The notes beneath the pieces are model-generated. The model searched no databases and was not told the origin of the DNA. It saw only the letters and a program-made list of their open reading frames with translations. Below are positions 1 through 8,732 of a stretch of 46,750 nucleotides of DNA, piece by piece. Position numbers and translations under genes: made by a program. The DNA lies in assembly GCA_002425225.1 (NCBI GenBank), contig DILV01000025.1, positions 1 to 46,750 of the forward strand. Direction: 5' to 3'. Origin of the DNA: Thiothrix sp. UBA5583. GTDB taxonomy: Bacteria; Pseudomonadota; Gammaproteobacteria; Thiotrichales; Thiotrichaceae. How positions within the stretch are numbered: the first letter of the stretch is position 1; each line of letters begins with the position of its first letter.

Positions 1-4
1 ATTT

Positions 5-1450
5 TTAATGCGATTGCCCTAAGCGTGTATGCTGAACAATGAATCCCTTGATGGCCTCTGCATCGGCTTCCATGACTTCAAAACGTTGTGGCAGGCTTTC
101 CAACGCTTCCATGCCTGCCGGACGTACCGGGTCACGCCCCAGGGCTTCACGGATGGAATCCTCAAACTTGGCTGGCAACGCGGTTTCTAGCACCAGCATC
201 GGCACACCGGCTTCGCGGTATTCCAATGCAACTTTCACCCCATCTGCCGTGTGGGTGTCGATCATCACACCGTAAGTTTCCCAGACGTTGCGGATAGTCT
301 GCATCCGGTTGGCATGTGAACTTGCACCCGACTGGAAACCAAATTCTGTCACGTTGGCAAATGAACCACCAACATTCAGGTTGAATGCACCGCCATTATC
401 CACTTCGCCCCACAGCTCGCGCACTTGGTCAGCATCGCGCCCCACCAGATCGAACACGAAACGCTCAAAGTTGGAAGCCTTGGAAATATCCATTGACGGG
501 CTACTGGTATGCCAGGTATTAGCAGCACCACGCGGACGATACACACCTGTGCGGAAAAACTCATCCAGCACATCATTTTCGTTGGTCGCCACCACCAGAT
601 GCCTGATCGGCAACCCCATCATCCGTGCAATATGCCCGGCACACACGTTACCAAAATTGCCAGAAGGCACAGTAAAACTGACCTGTTGGCTGTTATCGGT
701 AGTCGCTGCAAAATAGCCTTTGAAATAGTAAACAATTTGCGCAGCAACACGCGCCCAGTTGATCGAATTGACCGCACCAATACGGTTGGCTTGCTTGAAA
801 GCATGATCGTTGGAAACCGCTTTCACGATGTCCTGACAATCATCAAATACACCTTTGACTGCAATATTGTAAATATTTGGGTCTTGCAGGCTGAACATTT
901 GCGCGGTTTGAAAACGGCTCATCTTGCCATGTGGCGACAACATGAACACATTCACACCCTGCTTGCCACGCATGGCATATTCGGCGGAAGAGCCTGTATC
1001 ACCGGAAGTTGCACCAAGAATATTGATGCCCTGCCCTGCTTTCGCCAGCACATACTCAAACAGATTGCCAAGCAGTTGCATCGCCATATCCTTGAATGCC
1101 AGCGTCGGTCCATTGGACAGGCACAACAACGCCAAGCCTGGCTCCAGTGTATGCAACGGCGTTATATCCTGTGCATCCTCACCAGCCCGCACGTTGCAAT
1201 ACACTTCTGCCGTGTAGGTTTTGTCAATAATCGCTTTGAGATCATCTGCCGGAATATCGGTAGCAAAACGTGACAACACGGCAAAAGCCAGCTCAGGGTA
1301 AGTCATGCCACGCATCTGCGCCAGTTCCGCATCACTGAAATGCGGATAGGTTTCCGGCAAATACAGACCACCATCCGGGGCTAACCCGCCCAGCAGAATC
1401 TCACAAAAGGATTGCGCAGGCGATTGCCCACGAGTTGAAATGTATTTCAT
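5..1450 (-). CDS. thrC: Threonine synthase
   Basis: Converts O-phosphohomoserine to threonine and phosphate in the cytoplasm, the last step of threonine synthesis. The 481-residue product has the family's N-terminal start (MKYISTRGQSP) and the PLP-lysine motif NGPTLAFKD with Lys120, followed by the glycine/serine-rich phosphate-binding loop GATSGDTGSSA. Length matches the long (E. coli-like) threonine synthases. The ATG lies 4 bp after the hom stop, so translation is probably coupled. It is the last gene seen of alaC-hom-thrC; the window ends 4 bp past the stop, so no terminator can be judged. Identification by motif and operon context is secure. Confidence 0.97.
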   Translation of the reverse strand: MKYISTRGQSPAQSFCEILLGGLAPDGGLYLPETYPHFSDAELAQMRGMTYPELAFAVLSRFATDIPADDLKAIIDKTYTAEVYCNVRAGEDAQDITPLHTLEPGLALLCLSNGPTLAFKDMAMQLLGNLFEYVLAKAGQGINILGATSGDTGSSAEYAMRGKQGVNVFMLSPHGKMSRFQTAQMFSLQDPNIYNIAVKGVFDDCQDIVKAVSNDHAFKQANRIGAVNSINWARVAAQIVYYFKGYFAATTDNSQQVSFTVPSGNFGNVCAGHIARMMGLPIRHLVVATNENDVLDEFFRTGVYRPRGAANTWHTSSPSMDISKASNFERFVFDLVGRDADQVRELWGEVDNGGAFNLNVGGSFANVTEFGFQSGASSHANRMQTIRNVWETYGVMIDTHTADGVKVALEYREAGVPMLVLETALPAKFEDSIREALGRDPVRPAGMEALESLPQRFEVMEADAEAIKGFIVQHTRLGQSH

Positions 1451-1454
1451 TGGT

Positions 1455-2765
1455 TTAGCCCAAACTTTCTACACGGATGCGGGTGACATCACTACAAATG
1501 CTATCCAGCGCTTCGATGGCAGCAATGGCTTCGTTCATGTTGCCTTCGCGTACACGCTGGGTCAGCATGATAATGCTCACCTTGTTTTCACCACTTTTCG
1601 GCTCTTTCTGGATAAAGGCTTCAATACTGATCTGACGGTCGCCCAAAATGCGGGTCACTTCTGCCAGCACACCGGGGCGGTCAACCGCACACATGCGCAA
1701 ATAGAAGGCTGTTTCCACTTCCTCAATCGGCAAAATCGCCGTATCCGCCAGACTGGATGGCTGGAAAGCCAGATGTGGCACACGGTTTTCCGGGTCAGAA
1801 GTGAGCGCACGGGTAATGTCCACCAAATCTGCCACCACAGCCGAAGCCGTCGGTTCCGCACCCGCACCAGCCCCGTAATACAGGGTTGAGCCAACCGCAT
1901 CACCTTTGACCAACACAGCATTCATGACTCCATCCACACTTGCAATCAGGCGGCTTTGCGGAATCAATGTCGGGTGCACCCGCTGCTCAATACCTTTGCT
2001 GGTACGGCGAGCAATGCCCAGCAGTTTGATCCGGTAGCCCAGCTCAGCAGCGTAACTGACATCTTCCGCCGTGATGCTGGAAATGCCTGCGGTATAGGTT
2101 TGTTTGAACTGCAAGGGGATGCCGAATGCAATGGATGACAGGATGGTCAGCTTGTGACCTGCATCAATCCCTTCCACATCGAAAGTCGGATCAGCTTCGG
2201 CATAACCCAGTGCCTGCGCCTCTGCCAGAACATCAGCGAAACTGCGCCCCTTGTCACGCATTTCGGTCAGGATAAAGTTGCTGGTTCCATTGATGATGCC
2301 AGCCAGCCACTCAATACGATTCGCCGCCAAACCTTCGCGCACAGCCTTGATGACCGGAATGCCACCGGCAACAGCGGCTTCAAACGCCACCATCACGCCT
2401 TTTTCCTGGGCAGCGGCAAAAATCTCATTGCCGTGCAGGGCAATCAGTGCCTTGTTGGCAGTCACGACATGCTTGCCATTGCGGATTGCCTGCAACACCA
2501 GATCGCGTGCTACGGTATAACCACCGATCAACTCCACCACAATCTGGATGTCAGGATCGTTGACCACTTCAAAAGCATCGCTGGTCAAACGCACTTCACC
2601 CAGCCCCAGTTCGACAGCACGGCTCAGATCAAGGTTTGCAGCGTAATCAATCACAATGCCACGCCCAGCACGACGGGTGATTTCTTCTGCATTACGCTTC
2701 AAAACTGTTGCAGTACCGCCACCGACTGTTCCCAGCCCCAGCAGGCCAACCTTGACAGGTTCCAT
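1455..2765 (-). CDS. hom: Homoserine dehydrogenase
   Basis: Reduces aspartate semialdehyde to homoserine, the branch point to threonine and methionine. The 436-residue protein opens with a Rossmann NAD(P) loop (GLGTVGGGT, residues about 10-18), contains the family's central signature region around GTSNFILTEM and ADPTFDVEGIDAGHK, and ends with an ACT domain (about residues 350-430, starting FYLRMCAVDRPGVLAEV) that normally mediates allosteric feedback by threonine. It is the monofunctional type, not fused to aspartokinase. It starts 2 bp after the alaC stop and is followed 4 bp later by thrC, so the three form one transcription unit. Start ATG at 2765. Confidence 0.97.
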   Translation of the reverse strand: MEPVKVGLLGLGTVGGGTATVLKRNAEEITRRAGRGIVIDYAANLDLSRAVELGLGEVRLTSDAFEVVNDPDIQIVVELIGGYTVARDLVLQAIRNGKHVVTANKALIALHGNEIFAAAQEKGVMVAFEAAVAGGIPVIKAVREGLAANRIEWLAGIINGTSNFILTEMRDKGRSFADVLAEAQALGYAEADPTFDVEGIDAGHKLTILSSIAFGIPLQFKQTYTAGISSITAEDVSYAAELGYRIKLLGIARRTSKGIEQRVHPTLIPQSRLIASVDGVMNAVLVKGDAVGSTLYYGAGAGAEPTASAVVADLVDITRALTSDPENRVPHLAFQPSSLADTAILPIEEVETAFYLRMCAVDRPGVLAEVTRILGDRQISIEAFIQKEPKSGENKVSIIMLTQRVREGNMNEAIAAIEALDSICSDVTRIRVESLG

Positions 2766-2767
2766 GC

Positions 2768-3961
2768 TTACTCCTTAATACCTTGATCTTTACGGAACAT
2801 TTGTTTGATGTTGCGGATTGCCTGACGGGTTCTGTGTTCATTTTCAATCAGGCTGAAGCGCACATGGTCGTCACCGTATTCACCGAAACCAATACCCGGT
2901 GATACAGCCACCTGTGCGTCACGCAACAGTTTTTTGGCGAATTCCAGCGACCCCATTGCCGCATACTGGTCAGGGATTTTTGCCCACACGAACATACTGG
3001 CTTTAGGTCGCTCGACCGTCCAGCCTGCCGCATTCAGACCATCGCACAACACATTGCGGCGGCTTTCGTACATGCTGCGAATTTCCTCCACACAATCCTG
3101 CGGGCCATCCAGCGCGGCAATCGCTGCCACCTGAATGGGGGTGAACGTACCGTAGTCCAGATAAGACTTGATCCGTTCCAGTGCCTTGACCAGCGTCGGG
3201 TTGCCACACATGAAGCCTACCCGCCAGCCCGGCATGTTATAGGTTTTGGACAGGGAATAGAATTCCACCGCGATGTCTTTCGCCCCTGGCACTTGCAAAA
3301 TGGAAGGCGCTTGGTAGCCGTCAAAGCAGATTTCCCCGTAAGCAATATCGTGGATAACCCACACATCATGCTCTTTGGCAACCTTGATGACGCGCTCGAA
3401 GAAATCCAGTTCCACACACTGCCCAGTCGGATTGCCAGGGAAGTTGATGATCAGCATCTTGGGCTTGGGCCAGGAGTTTTTGATGGCTGCTTCCAGCTCT
3501 TCAAAGAAATCCTTGCCCGGAACCAGCGGTACATGGCGAATATCGGCATCAGCAATAATGCTGCCATAGGGATGAATTGGGTAAGCGGGGTTGGGAACTA
3601 GCACAGTATCGCCCCGGCTCAGGGTTGCCAGTGCCAGATGCGCCAGCCCCTCCTTGGAACCGATGGTGGTAATCGCCTCAGTTTCCGGGTCAATATCCAC
3701 GTCAAACTTGCGCTTGTACCAGTTGCTGATAGCCTTGCGCAGACGCGGGATACCGCGTGACATGGAATAGCGGTGCGTATCAAGCCGTTGGGCTGTTTCC
3801 ACCAACTTATCTACAATGTGTTTAGGTGTTGGCTGGTCAGGATTACCCATGCCGAAATCAATGATGTCCTCACCTTTGGCACGGGCTTCGCGCTTGAGGG
3901 CATCAGTGATTTTGAAAACATACGTTGGAAGCCTGTTTATTCTTTGAAAATCGTCCTGCAC
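2768..3961 (-). CDS. alaC: AlaC-type glutamate-pyruvate aminotransferase
   Basis: Fold-type I PLP aminotransferase of 397 residues, most like AlaC, which makes alanine from pyruvate and glutamate. Visible motifs are NFPGNPTG (substrate/PLP loop, about 173-180), the PLP lysine in [12 protein letters not shown] (Lys239) and the C-terminal RFSLIEN with the carboxylate-binding arginine. The start is GTG at 3961: an in-frame TGA lies two codons upstream, and the N-terminus [12 protein letters not shown] fits the family. No strong Shine-Dalgarno is visible. It leads the operon with hom and thrC, an arrangement common in gammaproteobacteria. Substrate specificity (alanine versus another 2-oxo acid) is inferred from family resemblance. 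Confidence 0.9.
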   Translation of the reverse strand: MQDDFQRINRLPTYVFKITDALKREARAKGEDIIDFGMGNPDQPTPKHIVDKLVETAQRLDTHRYSMSRGIPRLRKAISNWYKRKFDVDIDPETEAITTIGSKEGLAHLALATLSRGDTVLVPNPAYPIHPYGSIIADADIRHVPLVPGKDFFEELEAAIKNSWPKPKMLIINFPGNPTGQCVELDFFERVIKVAKEHDVWVIHDIAYGEICFDGYQAPSILQVPGAKDIAVEFYSLSKTYNMPGWRVGFMCGNPTLVKALERIKSYLDYGTFTPIQVAAIAALDGPQDCVEEIRSMYESRRNVLCDGLNAAGWTVERPKASMFVWAKIPDQYAAMGSLEFAKKLLRDAQVAVSPGIGFGEYGDDHVRFSLIENEHRTRQAIRNIKQMFRKDQGIKE

Positions 3962-4069
3962 GGTTCAAATCCATCGAAGAAAACAACCCATCACTGGGGC
4001 CACAGATAAGCCAGCCACATTACAATCCACCATGCAGGCTGTCAATTGAGAAAGGACAAGGGAATCAGA

Positions 4070-4438
4070 ATGAAATTCAGCGAAGACACAGGCAACGCCA
4101 CCAACCGCATCACGGGTTACGGCAAAGACTGGATAAGGGTCAATCAGGAAACACTGACAAACAGCTTTATTTTGGGAGCCAACACCCTGATGACAGAATG
4201 GCGGCCTACCCGCATGGAAGATCTGACTGTGGATGACTTGCAAGCACTATTTGCCCTACAGTCTGAAGTTATCATTATTGGTAGCGGGGCTGTTCAAACT
4301 CTGCCAACCGCAGCTATCTGGAAAGCGTTGGTACAAAACGGCATCGGCTTTGAAATCATGAGCACCGATGCCGCTTGCCGTACTTATAATGTATTGTTGT
4401 CGGAAGCCCGTCGCGTGGCTGCGGCTTTCTTCCTGTAG
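4070..4438 (+). CDS. Mth938-like domain protein (DUF498 family)
   Basis: A 122-residue protein matching the Mth938/Xcc1710-like fold family: the conserved pattern VIIIGSGAVQ followed by a short helix and a second motif (GFEIMSTDAACRTYNVLLSE) is typical. The biochemical role is not established for bacterial members; eukaryotic relatives (NDUFAF3) assist complex I assembly. The ATG at 4070 is preferred over the in-frame TTG at 4046 because a purine-rich AAAGGACAAGGGAA stretch precedes it. It is a single gene, convergent with rpoS, with only 18 bp between the stops, and divergent from alaC. Confidence 0.82.
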   Translation: MKFSEDTGNATNRITGYGKDWIRVNQETLTNSFILGANTLMTEWRPTRMEDLTVDDLQALFALQSEVIIIGSGAVQTLPTAAIWKALVQNGIGFEIMSTDAACRTYNVLLSEARRVAAAFFL

Positions 4439-4456
4439 CAAGCCCGAAACAGGGAA

Positions 4457-5458
4457 TTACACCATACCCAGCAGGCTTTCCCCGGAAAGCCCCTTGTTTT
4501 CAAGAATACGGCGCAGGCGCTTGAGGGCATCCATCTGGATTTGACGTACCCGCTCACGGGTCAGACCCAAAGCAGCACCCACTTCTTCCAGTGTAGCACG
4601 CTCGTGACCATGCAGGCCGAAACGGCGCACAATCACCTCCTTCTGCTTGAACTCCAACTGGTTCAACCAGTTATCAACCGACTGGGTAATGTCTTCATCT
4701 TCCAGCTTGCTGGCAGGCTCGTCACTTTCATCGCTACTGACAAAATCCACCAGTGGGCTATCACCTTCCTTGCCCACCGGAATATCCAGCGACGTGATGC
4801 GCTCATTGAAATCCAGCAACTTGCGCAGGGAATCAACCGGCTTGCCCATGGCTGCCGCCACCTCCTGCACGGATGGCTCATAACCCAGCTTCTGGGTCAT
4901 TTCACGCACCTTGCGCATGTAGGCATTCAGTTCCTTGTTGACATGAATGGGCAGACGGATGGTGCGGGTCTGATTCATCAACGCCCGCTCAATGTTCTGA
5001 CGAATCCACCAGGTAGCATAAGTAGAAAAACGGAAACCACGCTCAGGATCGAATTTTTCTACCGCATGGATCAGGCCAAGGTTGCCTTCCTCAATCAGGT
5101 CTGGCAGCGGCAGACCCCGCCCCATATAACGACGGGCAATTTTGACAACCAGACGCAAATTGCAGGTAATCATTTTTTTGCGCCCCAACTCATCACCATT
5201 ACGGGCAAGCCGCCCATAGATAATTTCTTCCTCAGGGGTCAGTAAGGGAGAAAACTCGATTTCACGCAGATACAATTGGGTGGCATCCATATCATGCGTA
5301 GCAACCGACGAGGACACGACAGGAAAAGCCAGCTCCTCACTGTCACAATCATCATCGATATCCGCATCCAGCTCAGGCACATCGTCATCTTCTTCGGTGG
5401 TAGAAAATGCAACGAACTCTTCCTCTTCGTTGCCAGCGCGAGTCTGTGGTCTTGGCAT
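4457..5458 (-). CDS. rpoS: RNA polymerase sigma factor RpoS
   Basis: Group 2 sigma-70 factor for stationary phase/general stress. The 333-residue product shows region 1.2 (DATQLYLREIEFSPLLTPEEE), region 2 with the -10 recognition helix (FDPERGFRFSTYATWWIRQ), region 3 (TIRLPIHVNKELN) and region 4 with the helix-turn-helix ATLEEVGAALGLTRERVRQI. The QLYLREIEFSPLL and IYGRLARNGD sequences are RpoS-like rather than RpoD-like, and there is no long region 1.1 insert. The start at 5458 is chosen over an in-frame one at 5521 because AAGGAG lies 10 bp upstream. The N-terminal 60 residues are strikingly acidic (runs of E and D). Unlike in enterics and pseudomonads, nlpD is not upstream. Confidence 0.93.
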   Translation of the reverse strand: MPRPQTRAGNEEEEFVAFSTTEEDDDVPELDADIDDDCDSEELAFPVVSSSVATHDMDATQLYLREIEFSPLLTPEEEIIYGRLARNGDELGRKKMITCNLRLVVKIARRYMGRGLPLPDLIEEGNLGLIHAVEKFDPERGFRFSTYATWWIRQNIERALMNQTRTIRLPIHVNKELNAYMRKVREMTQKLGYEPSVQEVAAAMGKPVDSLRKLLDFNERITSLDIPVGKEGDSPLVDFVSSDESDEPASKLEDEDITQSVDNWLNQLEFKQKEVIVRRFGLHGHERATLEEVGAALGLTRERVRQIQMDALKRLRRILENKGLSGESLLGMV

Positions 5459-5985
5459 TGTTAAGACTCCTTTGTTTTTGAAAGGGCTTGGAACAAACAA
5501 GGCATTCAGCATTGCCTCCACCCTACCTGCACTTCACCGTGCAGCAAGGGTCGTTTACATCCCCAAATCGACACTCATCATTAATTTCGGAGCAAGTTAG
5601 CACAAAAGTTTGCTATCGGAAAGAGCTTAACGAAAACTTAACGCCATATCTAAGTGACTGATTATCAAGCAACACATCAAAGGCAGGAAAAAACAGATGA
5701 AAATCAAAGCTGAATGAAACCTGAATGCAATCCAGCAATAAGCTACCGTTCATCGGATTATTGCAACACATCAAGAACGATTATCGTATTTTAGAGGGCA
5801 TCAAAAGATTTCCTGGACTTTCTCCAGGACGACACAACTCTTGCTAGTGCTTGTAAAATGAACAAGGCACACATCCCAGCAACAAACTAAAGCTGGAAGG
5901 TGCGCCTTCTGTCTTGATTTTTGCCCATTTCCACCTGGTGCAAACCCTGGCAACAACCTGTGTAATAACGGGGCGAAAAGCCAGA
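5459..5985. other. 527 bp non-coding stretch upstream of rpoS
   Basis: No convincing gene on either strand. It must contain the rpoS promoter and 5' leader (minus strand) and the 3' end of the DUF3106 operon. Two short inverted repeats are visible: TCCTGG/CCAGGA at 5811-5829, followed on the minus strand by AATCTTTT (a weak terminator candidate for the upstream operon), and CTTGT/ACAAG at about 5850-5866. The rest is AT-richer than flanking genes with nothing recognisable. Confidence 0.5.
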
Positions 5986-6453
5986 TTACCGATTGCCGTA
6001 TTTTTGCTGCAACTGCTGCACGTAAGCTTTACGCTCGGCATCGTTCATGCTAGACCATACCTGTTTGAGCTTTTGCTGCTCGGCAACCGGCAAACTTTTG
6101 ACCCACTGATGCCACGCTTTCAACTTGGCTTTCTTGCTGGCAGGCATTTGCTTGAAACGGGTAAGCTGCTTGGAAACTGTCTGTTTCTGGCTGGCTGACA
6201 GATTGTTCCAGTCCTTGTAGCGCTGCCTGATACGCTCACGCTCTTCCGGCGACTTGGCAGCCCAGCGGCGCAAGGTCTTTTGCTTACTCTCCGAAAAGCT
6301 GTCCCATTTGTTGGCAAACGGTTGCAACACTGATTGCTCGTTACCGTTCAGATCTGACCATTTGACCTGATCCGCCGCCACCTGACCGCTAAACAGCATG
6401 GCAGCAACACCGAGAAGGGAATAGACAAAACGTCCTTGCTTGCTGGATTTCAT
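5986..6453 (-). CDS. DUF3106 domain protein, periplasmic
   Basis: A 155-residue exported protein with a signal peptide (MKSSKQGRFVYSLLGVAAML ending near GQVAA/DQ) and a mature part of short repeated amphipathic units built around W, E and K/R (SDLNGNEQSVLQPF, DSFSESKQKTLRRW, NNLSASQKQTVSKQL, KSLPVAEQQKLKQVW, SSMNDAERKAY). This repeat pattern is characteristic of DUF3106. Function is unknown. It overlaps the preceding small gene by 4 bp (ATGA) and is the last gene of an ECF sigma operon. The order sigma factor, DUF3619, DUF3106 is a recurring arrangement in beta- and gammaproteobacteria, hinting at an envelope-stress role. Confidence 0.8.
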   Translation of the reverse strand: MKSSKQGRFVYSLLGVAAMLFSGQVAADQVKWSDLNGNEQSVLQPFANKWDSFSESKQKTLRRWAAKSPEERERIRQRYKDWNNLSASQKQTVSKQLTRFKQMPASKKAKLKAWHQWVKSLPVAEQQKLKQVWSSMNDAERKAYVQQLQQKYGNR

Positions 6454-6671
6454 TCCGAAGTCTCCACTGTATTATCCGCCAGCAAATAAATCGGTTCATC
6501 ACTGGCAAATTCAATCAAACCTTCGGCCTCATCCCAATAGCTACCATATTCATCCCACCATTCCATCATGCTTGTGATTTCTTCAACCGTTTCATCGGCT
6601 GCTGCCGGAACCAGCCACAGCAACAAAACGAAAAAAACGCACAAACTATTACGGAGTCCTTTCCTGTCCAT
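6450..6671 (-). CDS. Small exported or membrane-anchored acidic protein
   Basis: A 73-residue protein not recognised from any family. It has a hydrophobic N-terminal segment (about residues 7-25, LCVFFVLLLWLVPAAA) that looks like a signal peptide with cleavage after AAA, and a very acidic mature part rich in E, D and W (EEITSMMEWWDEYGSYWDE). The ATG at 6671 is preferred over an in-frame GTG at 6680 because AGGTGA lies about 6 bp before it. It sits between the DUF3619-like gene and the DUF3106 gene, overlapping the latter by 4 bp, so it is very likely translated. The acidic peptide could pair with the basic DUF3106 protein, which is inference. Confidence 0.65.
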   Translation of the reverse strand: MDRKGLRNSLCVFFVLLLWLVPAAADETVEEITSMMEWWDEYGSYWDEAEGLIEFASDEPIYLLADNTVETSE

Positions 6672-6689
6672 GAGTATCACCTGTCATCG

Positions 6690-7103
6690 TTAGCCGTATT
6701 CGGCTTCCAACCATTCGTAAATTTCCAGATTTTCGAGGAAATCCATCTCCTCGTGGGACATCAGTATGTCCATTTCGTTCCCATCCAACACGCTTGCCGA
6801 AGCAGAAGCTTCCGTCTCTGGCATCACCAAGGTCGAAACGGGTGGAACAGATTGTGGGGACAACATTTGGTCAGCATTGGGCAAGACCCATAACGCTACA
6901 AAGAGTGTGACCACAGCAGCGGCTGCAAATCCGTGCGCAAACGACGGAACGTGAAAAAATGACGACGAACGGTTATTTTGTTCGATCGCCTGCAATCTGA
7001 TACGGGTCAATCGCACCCGTGTATGCATATCCAGATTGTCAGCAGAATAATCCAGCCCCTGTTTGACTGATTCAATCAATATGTTTTCTGTTAATTTTTC
7101 CAT
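6690..7103 (-). CDS. DUF3619-like membrane protein, likely anti-sigma partner
   Basis: A 137-residue protein with a cytoplasmic N-terminal half (about 55 residues; LDYSADNLDMHTRVRLTRIR resembles DUF3619), one transmembrane segment (about residues 60-78, FAAAAVVTLFVALWVLP) and a periplasmic acidic C-terminal tail. Its start is the ATG at 7103 overlapping the sigma factor stop (TGATG) with GGGAG upstream; an in-frame upstream extension would overlap the sigma gene much more. The topology and position directly after an ECF sigma gene are those of a membrane anti-sigma factor. The role is inferred, since DUF3619 is not experimentally defined to my knowledge. Confidence 0.7.
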   Translation of the reverse strand: MEKLTENILIESVKQGLDYSADNLDMHTRVRLTRIRLQAIEQNNRSSSFFHVPSFAHGFAAAAVVTLFVALWVLPNADQMLSPQSVPPVSTLVMPETEASASASVLDGNEMDILMSHEEMDFLENLEIYEWLEAEYG

Positions 7104-7738
7104 CACTGATACTCTCCCAGTTTTTCTCGCAAACTGTGGATGGCGCGGGAATAATGTGTTTTCACACTCCCTTCCGAACACTTCATTATTTTAGCAGTTT
7201 CTGCAATGTCATAGCCCTCCCATGCCCGCAACAGAAGTGCCTGCTGTTGGCGCAATGGCAACGTTCCGACTGCATTCAGCATGGTTTTACTCATTTCAGC
7301 CTGCAACACCTGCTCCTCCGGCTCGGGAAACTGTGTCTGGGCGATATTCTCTTCCGGGCTGAAATCATCTTCGTCATCATCCGAGCGGAAAAAGAATACC
7401 CGCCAGCGGTTACGCACTTTCTGCCGACGATGCCAGTCATTGATACGACTATGCAGGATGGCATGAAACAACGCCCCCCACTCCCCATCCGAGTGGGATG
7501 AATACTTCTGCACCAACTTGAACATCGCGTCCTGCACAATATCCAGAGCTTCTTCATCATCCTGGGTTGCCAAACGCGCAATCACAAACGCCCGATGCTC
7601 AACACCGCGCAAAAAGCTGTTCATCCTTGCCATTGACGCCAAAGCATTACGCCCTGGCGAATCCTGTTTGAGCGGGTCGTTGTGACCGGTTATCAGCGCC
7701 GTTGTATCCATCATCTCTCTTTCAGTTCGCCAGACCAT
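7103..7738 (-). CDS. ECF-type RNA polymerase sigma factor
   Basis: A 211-residue sigma-70 family protein with only regions 2 and 4. Region 2 is visible around DEEALDIVQDAMFKLVQKY and the following WGALFHAILHSRINDWHRRQ. Region 4 carries the helix-turn-helix LLLRAWEGYDIAETAKIMKCSEGSVKTHYSRA. An acidic linker (DDDEDD) with a basic/aromatic patch joins them. The ATG at 7738 is chosen because a strong AAGGAGGGAG precedes it; in-frame alternatives are at 7774, 7714 and 7711. It heads a four-gene operon with DUF3619-like, small acidic and DUF3106 proteins. ECF sigmas with membrane partners usually respond to envelope signals and often drive their own operon. Confidence 0.85.
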   Translation of the reverse strand: MVWRTEREMMDTTALITGHNDPLKQDSPGRNALASMARMNSFLRGVEHRAFVIARLATQDDEEALDIVQDAMFKLVQKYSSHSDGEWGALFHAILHSRINDWHRRQKVRNRWRVFFFRSDDDEDDFSPEENIAQTQFPEPEEQVLQAEMSKTMLNAVGTLPLRQQQALLLRAWEGYDIAETAKIMKCSEGSVKTHYSRAIHSLREKLGEYQ

Positions 7739-7859
7739 TGCCGCGAACTCCCTCCTTAATAACGATTCAACCATTTAGAAGTTGACATATACCCCCCATT
7801 TAGTTTTAGTTCTGTGAAATAGTTCCCTTTTGCCCACCAAAGAGTTTGGAGAACAAAAA

Positions 7860-8732
7860 ATGCGCTGGAAAACAGGAAGGCAGAGCAGCAATGTTGAAGA
7901 CCGCCGAGGCATTGGTGGCGGTGGCGGTGGTGGTTTCCGTATCGGTTTGCTGGGAACCGTGGCAATTGTGCTGATTGGCTGGTTCATGGGCGCGAACCCG
8001 TTGCAACTGCTAGGTATGGTCGGCGGGGCAAATGCCATTCTGGGCAACATGGGTGGTGGAAGTAGCAGCAACTCCACCCAAGTAGCAGGTGGTGCTCCCA
8101 ATGATGAGGCTGGACAATTTGCTTCTGCGGTTCTCGCCAGTACAGAAGATGTCTGGAATCCGATTTTCCGGCAGCTCGGAAGCCGTTACCAGGAACCCAA
8201 ACTGGTTTTGTTTACAGACAGTACCGATTCGGCCTGTGGCTACTCTTCGGCCGCAACCGGCCCCTTCTACTGTCCTGGCGACCACAAGGTTTACATTGAT
8301 CTGGGCTTTTTCCGCGAACTGAAAAGTCTGGGCGGCTCAGGCGATTTTGCACAAGCATACGTTTTAGGACATGAAATCGGGCATCATGTGCAAAACCTGA
8401 TGGGCACAACCGACGAAGTTACCCGCTTGCAAGCCCGTATGGGCGAACGTGACAGCAACGCCCTGTCAGTTGCCTTGGAATTGCAGGCCGACTGTTTTGC
8501 CGGAGTCTGGGCGCACAAAGCCCATCAGCAGTTCAATGTGCTGGAAGAAGGCGATATTGAGGAAGCCATTTCTGCGGCTGGTGCAATCGGGGATGACCGC
8601 CTACAACGCATGTCCGGGCGGCGTATCAACCCGGACTCGTTCACCCACGGTTCCTCACGCCAGCGCATGGAATGGTTCCAGCGTGGCCTGCGCTCCGGCG
8701 ATCTGCGGGATTGCAATACTTTCGGCAAGTAG
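7860..8732 (+). CDS. ypfJ: YpfJ-family neutral zinc metallopeptidase
   Basis: A 290-residue membrane-anchored zinc protease of the YpfJ/KPN_02809 family. The short N-terminus starts MRWKTGRQSSNVEDRRG with a poly-glycine run, then one transmembrane helix (about residues 27-44), then a soluble domain with the zincin motif HEIGHH (171-176), a downstream ELQADCFAG third-ligand motif, and a C-terminal region ending GDLRDCNTF typical of the family. The ATG at 7860 has GGAG 8 bp upstream. It is divergent from the ECF sigma gene; the 121 bp between contains a TTGACA at 7782-7787. The substrate is unknown. The start and family call are well supported. Confidence 0.9.
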   Translation: MRWKTGRQSSNVEDRRGIGGGGGGGFRIGLLGTVAIVLIGWFMGANPLQLLGMVGGANAILGNMGGGSSSNSTQVAGGAPNDEAGQFASAVLASTEDVWNPIFRQLGSRYQEPKLVLFTDSTDSACGYSSAATGPFYCPGDHKVYIDLGFFRELKSLGGSGDFAQAYVLGHEIGHHVQNLMGTTDEVTRLQARMGERDSNALSVALELQADCFAGVWAHKAHQQFNVLEEGDIEEAISAAGAIGDDRLQRMSGRRINPDSFTHGSSRQRMEWFQRGLRSGDLRDCNTFGK

